Shown here in pieces: positions 7,880-13,138 of a stretch of DNA of 13,138 nucleotides (position 1 is the first letter of the stretch; every line of letters begins with the position of its first letter). The DNA comes from Oscillospiraceae bacterium (GTDB lineage: Bacteria > Bacillota > Clostridia > UBA1381). The notes under the pieces are model-generated. The model was not told where the DNA came from and did no database searches. It saw only the letters and a program-made list of their open reading frames with translations. The translations under genes and the position numbers were made by a program. The stretch lies in contig JAJBTG010000004.1 in the NCBI GenBank assembly GCA_020860985.1, positions 1 to 13,138 of the forward strand, read 5' to 3'.

Positions 7880-8368
7880 TCAATCATTGTTCCTTTCCTC
7901 GTCGTTGTCCGACTTGTCCTTTCCGGCTTTATTCTCGTTAATGTAAATATCTGCCGATATGGACACGGGATTGCCGGATGAGAATATATTATCAATCAGA
8001 TTCAAAAACCCCTGCAATTCCGCGCCGGTAGGAATATCCGCTTCGATATAATCCTCCTCATCATCAAACTCGTCCTTATCGTCAGGCTCGTCCTCATCGT
8101 CAGGCTCGTTCTCACTATCAAGCTCGGCGCAGTATTCATCGGCAAGCATATCTACGGCATTGTTATAGCTGTCGCTCAACATTTCATAAAGCTTTGCCTT
8201 ATCGGAGCCGGTACGCGACGCCATCATTTTGAGCCGCACCGTTTCGTTACAGTCAGGTAAAAGCATAATACCGTCAATCAGGGTGTTAAGCATCGAATCC
8301 ATAATATCCACACCCCTCATCATCAGCTCCATTGCCTCATAAGTGTAATTCATTACATTGTAGTTCAT
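7880..8368 (-). CDS. Acidic protein of unknown function (162 aa)
   Basis: ATG 8368 is preceded by GGAGG with eight-base spacing. The N-terminal two thirds is predicted helical and methionine-rich (MNYNVMNYTYEAMELMMRGV). A very acidic stretch with DEPDDE repeats follows at about residues 85-105, then a short segment TGAELQGFLNLIDNIFSSG and a charged tail. There is no signal peptide or membrane helix. I do not recognise a family. Its place between the antirepressor and the NlpC hydrolase suggests it belongs to the transfer operon. The acidic run is encoded partly by an 18-base tandem repeat (8069-8104), so length variation between copies of the element would not be surprising. Confidence 0.75.
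   Translation of the reverse strand: MNYNVMNYTYEAMELMMRGVDIMDSMLNTLIDGIMLLPDCNETVRLKMMASRTGSDKAKLYEMLSDSYNNAVDMLADEYCAELDSENEPDDEDEPDDKDEFDDEEDYIEADIPTGAELQGFLNLIDNIFSSGNPVSISADIYINENKAGKDKSDNDEERNND
8069..8104. repeat. 18-base coding tandem repeat, two full units and a partial third
   Basis: Units at 8069-8086 and 8087-8104 differ by one base (CTCGTCCTTATCGTCAGG against CTCGTCCTCATCGTCAGG, plus strand). A partial third unit starts at 8105. They encode repeated D-E-P-D-D-K/E hexads on the minus strand, in the acidic part of the 162-residue protein. Confidence 0.8.
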
Positions 8369-8391
8369 AGTGTAATCCTCCTAATTCATAG

Positions 8392-9171
8392 TTAGTTATT
8401 GATAATACCTTTTCTTACGAAATACTCATAAATGTATTTCTTGCCCTTTGTTGTCACAAGCGTGTATGTTCCGCGGTGACGGTTCTTGATGTTCGTGTAG
8501 TCGCGCAGAATAAACAAGCCGTGCTTGTACGGTCCCACCATCGGGCGCAGCTCCTCGGTTGAGGTGCGGTAGATGAATTTGTGGTCTATCAAGAGCTTGA
8601 TAAACTCTTTCTGCGAAAAGCCTAATTCCTTTGCTGTATCACGGAAGCATATCGCATAGCCGGGGTCAACAAACGTGTCGTAGTACACCGCTTTCGGAAC
8701 GGCGGCTCTAAGCGCGTTCTCCATATATGTGAGCTTTTCCTGCTCTGTCTGACGCTCGGCTTTCAGCTTTTCAATAACACCCTGCATTACTTCGGGATTG
8801 GCGATTACCGCGTCAAGCAGATTATCCGTCATATACACGCCGTGCTTGCGTATGGATGGAATAACCTCGGCGGTTATCCAATGCTTGAATTTCTTCGCAC
8901 TTTCTAAGCAGCTTGAAAGTATCAAGGAATATACTCCGCTTTCGTTGATAACCTTGACGTTTTGTGTACCTCTCGATGGGGTGGCGATTTGCCACCCCAT
9001 CGAATCTTCGCTGTCAACGTGCGATTTTAGAGCATTATTTGTATCTTTATATCCCAGTGCTAACGCCACATCCTTACCGACAAACCACATTTCGCCGTCA
9101 ATAACGATTGTTCTGATTTCCCCGAACTCGTCGTTCTTAAAAACTTCCAATGTGTTCTTTGTACAAGTCAT
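8392..9171 (-). CDS. Phage-type antirepressor, BRO-N plus KilAC/ANT domains
   Basis: 259 residues. The N-terminal BRO-N domain (about 10-115) has the family signatures MWFVGKDVALALGYKDTNNA, a WQIATPS segment, INESGVYSLILSS and FKHWITAEVIPSIRKHGVY. A helical linker follows, then a C-terminal KilAC/ANT domain (about 155-255) with YDTFVDPGYAICFRDTAKEL and a GTYTLVTTKGKKYIYEYF end. Phage antirepressors of this build bind DNA or repressor proteins and lift lysogenic repression. A role here in releasing repression of element genes is inferred from context. The start ATG 9171 lies two bases after the virB4 stop, and its ribosome binding site GAAAGGAG is inside the virB4 end, so the two are co-translated. 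The gene looks intact and in step with the operon. Confidence 0.9.
   Translation of the reverse strand: MTCTKNTLEVFKNDEFGEIRTIVIDGEMWFVGKDVALALGYKDTNNALKSHVDSEDSMGWQIATPSRGTQNVKVINESGVYSLILSSCLESAKKFKHWITAEVIPSIRKHGVYMTDNLLDAVIANPEVMQGVIEKLKAERQTEQEKLTYMENALRAAVPKAVYYDTFVDPGYAICFRDTAKELGFSQKEFIKLLIDHKFIYRTSTEELRPMVGPYKHGLFILRDYTNIKNRHRGTYTLVTTKGKKYIYEYFVRKGIINN
8974..9002. repeat. Perfect 12-bp inverted repeat inside the antirepressor gene
   Basis: CGATGGGGTGGC (8974-8985) and GCCACCCCATCG (8991-9002) are exact reverse complements around a five-base loop. The RNA would form a very stable hairpin in the coding sequence for MGWQIATPS. No T-run follows on either strand, so it is not a standard terminator. 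Confidence 0.85.
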
Positions 9172-9173
9172 AA

Positions 9174-11909
9174 TTAACTCCTTTCCGCCTGCTCCTGCGG
9201 CTTGGTCGTCATTATGCCGTAGAGCTTCGTGTCTTTGGGGAAGCGGTCAACGAACGGTAATATCATGCTGCCGTAAAACAAAAGACCTTCGCCCTCGCTT
9301 GAATGGGTTACATATGACAGCTGATGATTTGATATGTTCAGCTGCTTTGCAAGAATTTGTCTGTCGCCCGACGCTTGATTGAGCATATATACATAGTCAG
9401 AATTTTCAAATATGTTTTCAACCTCACGGCTTGACAGCAAATCCTTTACATTCTGCGTTATTCCTGTGGGGATGCCGCCCCACTTTCTGAAACGCTTCCA
9501 AATCTCAACCGTATACGCCGCTGTCTGCTCCTCTTTCAGCAAAAGGTGCATCTCATCAATGTAATATCGTGTTGATTTATGCGCTTCACGGTTTACGGTT
9601 ACACGGTTCCACACCTGGTCTTGCACTATAAGCATACCTATCTTTTTAAGCTGCTTTCCAAGCTCCTTGATGTCATAGCTCACAACTCTGCTTTCGATAT
9701 TTACATTTGTCCTGTGGTTGAACACATTAAGGGAACCTGTTACGTATATCTCTAATGCTGTGGCAATATATTGAGCTTCTTTTTCGTCCTGCTTTCTAAG
9801 CTCGTTATACAAGTCCTCCAATATAGGCATATTCTCCGGTTTCGGGTCGTTAAGGTACTCTCTGTAAACAGTTCGCACACAGCGGTCGATAATTGTCTTT
9901 TCAACAGGCTGCAATCCTTCTTTTCCTACAACGATAAGCTCACAGAGCGATAAGATAAAATCACTCTTTAGCGACAAAGGGTTCTCATCATCCGAATAGT
10001 TCAAATTTAAATCCATAGGATTGATATAATCATTGGACGTGGGCGATATTTTTATCACCTGTCCGTGCAATCGCTCCACAAGCGCGCCGTACTCGGCTTC
10101 GGGGTCGCATATGATAATATCGTCCTTTGTCACAAGAAAGACATTTACAATCTCACGCTTTGCGGAAAAACTCTTGCCGCTGCCCGGTGTACCTAAGATA
10201 AGACCGTTGGGGTTTTTGAGTAATTTGCGGTCAACCATAATGAGGTTGTTGGAGAGCGCGTTTACTCCGCAATACAACGCTTCTTTGCCCGATTGGAACA
10301 GCTCCTGCGTGGTAAAGGGTATAAAAATAGCGACGCTTGATGTGGTCAAACCTCGCTGAATGTCTATTAAGTTTTTGCCGAGTGGCAAAGAGGACATTAA
10401 CGCCTCTTCCTGGCGGAAGTCCAGCCGTTCCAACGTACAGTTATATTTCTGCGCAATTGATTTTGCCTGAAACACATTGCTGTCAAGGCTTCTTTTTGTG
10501 TCGCCTAAGTTTACGACTATGAATGTCATTAGAAACATTCGCTCATTTCGGCTTTGTAAATCCTGCAACAGCTTTTTCGCTTCGCCGCCGTAGGTAGCCA
10601 AATCGGACGGAATTATATCCATATCATATCCCGCGCGAACAGCTTTTTTCTGCTCGGCGATTTTCATAGAATCCAAATCCGTAATCTTGCGCTTAATCGT
10701 CTTAATTGCTTTTATCTGGTCAACCGACTGAATGTGCATTGACACAATCACGGAGCTTTCCATATCAAGAAAGTCCGCGAGCATCCTATCCGACAGCTCC
10801 GGAGCGAGTATCTGCAAAAAATATGCGCTCCCGTGCTTATCACCGACCTTAAATTCATAGCCGTTGCGAAACTCAAACGACGACGGCGCGATAAAGTCCT
10901 TGACCGATAACCCTGTTTTCGGCAGCCAATCCCACGAAAAGCGGAACGGCTCGCTTGCGTCAAGGTGGAACATATCGTACATCACTTTTAGACGTTCTGT
11001 TCCGTTCAAGCTATGCGCCGAAACACCAAGCCGCTTAAAGTTATTGAGTATATCGTTTTCTACACGCTCCAACCTCGGCTTCGCGGCTTTGATATTGTCG
11101 GCTTCAATGCCGAACGTGATATACTTTGTCTTTATCAGTCCGTTGTTACCTCGTGAGAGCCTGTCTTGCAGCATTTCGCTGTATTCCTCGCGTATCTCGT
11201 CAAAATCATCGCCCTGCGGCTCTATGATAAGCCGCTTTGAATAACTGTCCTCTTTGGTTGATAAATTCATAAATGACAGCTCAAAATGCACCGAGCTGTC
11301 AAAGTAGTTGAGGAAGTCGCTCCAACCATCGAAAATAGCGGTCTTGTCCTCGTTCTGATTGAGCTGATAGTTAATGTCCTGAAAACGTATCGTTTTCGTA
11401 TAGTAATTGTCATCAACTCTGCATATACCGTCTTTAAACATCTGCTTAAACGGTATGCTGTCCTGTGCTGACTGTTGTTTCTTATCTTCCTTTTTTGCCT
11501 TACGGATAGCCGCGTCAATGGCTTTTTGTCCGCGCGGCTTAAATTCTTTGCGTACAATTCGCGTTACCTCCTTATTAAGTTCCTGCTGTCTTTTTAAACA
11601 ATCATAGAAATTGTTCGTCATATATGGACGTTCCTTTGGACGCAGAAAGCAAACCTCTATAATGTTCTTTAATATCTTTTCAAGCGGCTGCCCGTTCTTT
11701 TCGTAAAGCGCGAACATAAAGCAGGGGAGCATTACGATAATCATAATCATTGCCGAAACGCTCGTTCCGAGCGCGCCCTTTGTGAGAAAGAATATCGGCA
11801 AGCCTACTGCGATGCCTATTCCAAAACAGATAAGCTGCCGCTTTGTTAAGTTGAACATTACCTTTGTCTTGACCTTCGTTAAGTCCTTTGGTACGGGTAC
11901 ATAAGCCAT
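9174..11909 (-). CDS. virB4: PrgI-VirB4 fusion: type IV secretion ATPase (CD1110-like)
   Basis: 911 residues. Residues 1-115 form a PrgI-type domain (MAYVPVPKDLTKVKTKVMFN) with two membrane helices (about 28-45 and 50-68). The rest is VirB4, the ATPase that powers channel assembly and DNA transfer at the inner membrane. It has Walker A GTPGSGKS (573-580), Walker B YYIDEMHLL with Asp785-Glu786, and the downstream GGIPTGITQNVKDLL motif. In relatives I recall, PrgI and VirB4 are usually separate adjacent genes; here one frame covers both without a stop. An AAGGAGGT (11573-11566) lies at the junction, seven bases before an ATT codon (118). ATG 11909 has GAAAGGAGG eight bases upstream, 29 bases after the VirB6 gene. 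The stop is TAA. Very strong assignment; only the fusion is unusual. Confidence 0.95.
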   Translation of the reverse strand: MAYVPVPKDLTKVKTKVMFNLTKRQLICFGIGIAVGLPIFFLTKGALGTSVSAMIMIIVMLPCFMFALYEKNGQPLEKILKNIIEVCFLRPKERPYMTNNFYDCLKRQQELNKEVTRIVRKEFKPRGQKAIDAAIRKAKKEDKKQQSAQDSIPFKQMFKDGICRVDDNYYTKTIRFQDINYQLNQNEDKTAIFDGWSDFLNYFDSSVHFELSFMNLSTKEDSYSKRLIIEPQGDDFDEIREEYSEMLQDRLSRGNNGLIKTKYITFGIEADNIKAAKPRLERVENDILNNFKRLGVSAHSLNGTERLKVMYDMFHLDASEPFRFSWDWLPKTGLSVKDFIAPSSFEFRNGYEFKVGDKHGSAYFLQILAPELSDRMLADFLDMESSVIVSMHIQSVDQIKAIKTIKRKITDLDSMKIAEQKKAVRAGYDMDIIPSDLATYGGEAKKLLQDLQSRNERMFLMTFIVVNLGDTKRSLDSNVFQAKSIAQKYNCTLERLDFRQEEALMSSLPLGKNLIDIQRGLTTSSVAIFIPFTTQELFQSGKEALYCGVNALSNNLIMVDRKLLKNPNGLILGTPGSGKSFSAKREIVNVFLVTKDDIIICDPEAEYGALVERLHGQVIKISPTSNDYINPMDLNLNYSDDENPLSLKSDFILSLCELIVVGKEGLQPVEKTIIDRCVRTVYREYLNDPKPENMPILEDLYNELRKQDEKEAQYIATALEIYVTGSLNVFNHRTNVNIESRVVSYDIKELGKQLKKIGMLIVQDQVWNRVTVNREAHKSTRYYIDEMHLLLKEEQTAAYTVEIWKRFRKWGGIPTGITQNVKDLLSSREVENIFENSDYVYMLNQASGDRQILAKQLNISNHQLSYVTHSSEGEGLLFYGSMILPFVDRFPKDTKLYGIMTTKPQEQAERS

Positions 11910-11938
11910 AATAAAATCCTCCTTTCCGTCGATTACGT

Positions 11939-12808
11939 TTAGTGAGCGTTAAACAAACTTTTTGATAATGAGCCTGTCTTAAACAACGTAAAGCATAACA
12001 ACACCGTATATCCCATACACGACCAAATCGCCGTGCTGATATTGGTGTCAACCACCATATTCTGAACCAATACGGCATAGATGGCGACGCATACCATAAT
12101 GAGGAAGCCTTGAAAGCCTAACGCGAACAGACTGCGTAAATAGTTTTGCCCCATTTGTCCCCATTCACGATTCAGCATAGTGGATACCGGAATTGGCGCG
12201 ACTGAGGTTACAAGGTATATCTCAATCATTCTGCCGTAAGCTATGATAAAGATACATATTGACAAAACCCACATCGAAAGACCGACTACAAACGATTGCA
12301 GCCACAAACCAAGTAATTCACCGACTTCCATAGCTTCAAGCCGAGTTTCGAGGTCTGTAAAATGCGATGCCAAATCAATATTCAGATTGCCCGTTATTAT
12401 GCCGGACGCGCTGCTTATGACAGACTGCGCCACATCAAACACGCCCATTACCAAATCCCAGGTATGAGATACTATTAAAACGGCGCAGGCGGTTTTGAAA
12501 ATCCACTTGAAAAACATCCAGGTATCAACGTCGTGTAAATTGTTTCGGTCGGTGATGAGCTGTATCAGTTCAAGTGTCATTACAATCGCGAGTATCACTC
12601 CCGCAATGGGGAGAATAACATTATCCGACAGCGTTTTTATCATATTGAATATGTTGCTGTTCCAAGCTTCGGGCGTTGAGCCGACCTGTGTTGATATATC
12701 CGCGATTTTGGCGTTTACGTTGTCAAACAATCCTGTTAAGTTGTTCATTATCCCATCGACAAGAAGGCTTTTGATCCAGTCCGAAAATTGGTTAAAAATA
12801 TATTCCAA
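11939..12808 (-). CDS. VirB6/TrbL-like conjugal transfer membrane protein (CD1112-like)
   Basis: 289 residues starting at TTG 12808-12806, chosen because GAAAGGAGG lies eight bases upstream and MEYIFNQFSDWIKSLLVDGI is the usual beginning. The protein has an amphipathic N-terminal region (NNLTGLFDNVNAKIADISTQ) and about five to six membrane segments, including ILPIAGVILAIVMTLELIQL, FVVGLSMWVLSICIFIIAYG and FALGFQGFLIMVCVAIYAVL. The segment VTSVAPIPVSTMLNREWGQM is typical of the family. VirB6/TrbL proteins form the polytopic core of the DNA channel in the cell membrane and work with VirB4, which follows directly. A hairpin just upstream of the ribosome binding site may influence its expression. 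The gene is intact. Confidence 0.9.
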   Translation of the reverse strand: MEYIFNQFSDWIKSLLVDGIMNNLTGLFDNVNAKIADISTQVGSTPEAWNSNIFNMIKTLSDNVILPIAGVILAIVMTLELIQLITDRNNLHDVDTWMFFKWIFKTACAVLIVSHTWDLVMGVFDVAQSVISSASGIITGNLNIDLASHFTDLETRLEAMEVGELLGLWLQSFVVGLSMWVLSICIFIIAYGRMIEIYLVTSVAPIPVSTMLNREWGQMGQNYLRSLFALGFQGFLIMVCVAIYAVLVQNMVVDTNISTAIWSCMGYTVLLCFTLFKTGSLSKSLFNAH

Positions 12809-12825
12809 CGGATTTTCCTCCTTTC

Positions 12826-12857
12826 AAAGCTCCCGCAATAGGTTTTACGGGAGCTTT
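12826..12857. repeat. Hairpin between the maff2 remnant and the VirB6 gene
   Basis: AAAGCTCCCG (12826-12835) and CGGGAGCTTT (12848-12857) are a perfect 10-bp inverted repeat around a 12-base loop. On the minus strand it ends next to the GAAAGGAGG ribosome binding site and has no T-run, so on the mRNA it would be a leader or intergenic structure (processing, stability or translational control). On the plus strand it is followed by TTTT and could weakly terminate antisense transcription. Confidence 0.75.
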
Positions 12858-12872
12858 TCGTCTTGTTTTCAT

Positions 12873-12953
12873 TTAACTGAATAGTCCCGACAAAAGCGGT
12901 ACTAGCGTTGCGCCAATTAATGCAACGCCCCCGCCCGCCATTAGCTGTGTCAT
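12873..12953 (-). pseudogene. Maff2 family protein, 3' remnant (26 residues)
   Basis: The frame ending at TAA 12875-12873 encodes MTQLMAGGGVALIGATLVPL then LSGLFS. This is the C-terminal glycine-rich membrane segment of Maff2 proteins, about 70-residue membrane proteins that precede the VirB6 gene in clostridial conjugative elements. Upstream of 12953 the same frame stays open to a TAG at 13028-13026 but reads FWYANVLNYCSCPNFRYRRN, which is not Maff2. The characteristic MAFF start and the LLEGYGNDNPGAKSQG middle are absent in all frames up to the window edge. The 5' two thirds of the gene has therefore been replaced or separated by other sequence at about 12954. A remnant of this size is unlikely to work. 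It is also possible that the rest of the gene lies beyond an insertion outside the window. Confidence 0.75.
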
Positions 12954-13138
12954 GCGTTTATTGCGGCGGTAACGGAAATTAGGACAAGAGCAGTAATTCA
13001 AAACATTTGCATACCAAAAGGGCGGCTATCCGTGAGATTTTCGGATTGCCGCCTTTTTGGGTGTGTGTCAGCATTTAGAGCGGTTTTAACCGCATAAAAG
13101 CTATTGTTTTGGAGCTTGGAGCGCGCGAAGTAATATGA
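12954..13138. other. Unassigned sequence that replaces the maff2 5' part; possible end of an inserted element
   Basis: I find no supportable gene here. On the plus strand a frame is open from before 12954 to a TAA at about 13096 (reading AAVTEIRTRAVIQNICIPKG), and on the minus strand a short frame reads into the maff2 remnant. Neither has a recognised family or a ribosome binding site. The stretch holds the long hairpin at 13014-13060 and a small one, GCGGTTTTAACCGC, at 13080-13093. A sharp loss of Maff2 similarity at 12954 suggests a junction. An insertion sequence, intron end or recombination scar are all possible. I saw no group II intron domain V and no transposase. Confidence 0.5.
13014..13060 (+). 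terminator. Long hairpin, terminator-like on the plus strand
   Basis: CCAAAAGGGCGGC (13014-13026) pairs with GCCGCCTTTTTGG (13048-13060), including one G-T wobble. After a T-T mismatch, ATCCG (13028-13032) pairs with CGGAT (13042-13046) around a nine-base loop. That is 18 pairs with one mismatch. On the plus strand a T5 run forms part of the 3' arm, as in bidirectional terminators; on the minus strand the 3' arm ends CCCTTTTGG. It could terminate transcription of an unseen gene, or be a palindromic repeat or element-end structure. Confidence 0.6.

Noticed and set aside
7705..7995. Alternative frame spanning the gap before the NlpC gene (MKSTNIKGGG...)
   Set aside because: It overlaps both neighbours in another frame, and the NlpC gene has a consistent start at 7843 with its own ribosome binding site.
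12954..13138. 3' end of a group II intron in maff2
   Set aside because: No domain V-like hairpin (GAGC...GUUC type) is found in the 60 to 100 bases before the junction, and no maturase is visible in the window. It cannot be excluded without more sequence.

Overview
The window is the conjugation (type IV secretion) segment of an integrative and conjugative element from a Firmicute, most likely a gut clostridium (Oscillospiraceae/Lachnospiraceae type). The evidence is gene content and order: the C-terminus of a Maff2 protein, a VirB6/TrbL-like membrane protein, a PrgI-VirB4 ATPase, an NlpC/P60 wall hydrolase, DUF4315, DUF4366, TopB topoisomerase, an ArdC-like polyvalent protein and a TTRAP-like protein. 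This is the set known from clostridial Tn1549/CTn-type elements (CD1107, CD1108, CD1110 and CD1112 families). Every credible gene is on the minus strand, so transcription runs from high to low coordinates. Gaps are short or negative and most genes have a GGAGG-type ribosome binding site, which suggests one long operon.

Layout in transcription order: 13138-12954 is unassigned sequence with a long hairpin, which replaces the 5' part of the maff2 gene. 12953-12873 is the maff2 3' remnant. 12808-11939 is the VirB6-like channel protein (TTG start). 11909-9174 is a PrgI-VirB4 fusion. 9171-8392 is a phage-type BRO-N/KilAC antirepressor. 8368-7880 is an acidic protein of unknown function. 7843-6152 is the NlpC/P60 peptidoglycan hydrolase. 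6116-5877 is DUF4315. 5887-5078 is DUF4366, with a signal peptide and C-terminal anchor. 5097-3052 is topB with an in-frame TAA. 3038-926 is an ArdC-like/metallopeptidase polyvalent gene with a frameshift. 922-707 is TTRAP-like. 687-286 is a conserved protein of unknown function. A rho-independent terminator at 259-231 closes the operon. After it come a near-consensus promoter with a striking inverted/direct-repeat operator and the first codons of a new transcription unit that runs off the window.

VirB6, VirB4, the NlpC hydrolase and DUF4366 would build the mating channel and open the cell wall. TopB, the ArdC-like protein, the TTRAP-like protein and the last gene act, or are assumed to act, on the transferred DNA or in the recipient. 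The lesions spare the large mating-pore genes: maff2 lacks its 5' end, topB has a nonsense codon, and the ArdC-like gene has a one-base slip in an A6 run. The new unit at the left edge may also start with a nonsense-broken Fic-type gene. Either the element is decaying or some of these are sequence errors; the reading of each lesion rests on recalled family sequences, not on a search. I did not find an integrase, relaxase, oriT, resistance cargo, CRISPR array, tRNA or rRNA. I see no clearly new biological system. The best leads are the operator at 104-156, the unexplained sequence that breaks maff2, the antirepressor inside the operon, and the fused PrgI-VirB4 with a leftover internal ribosome binding site.
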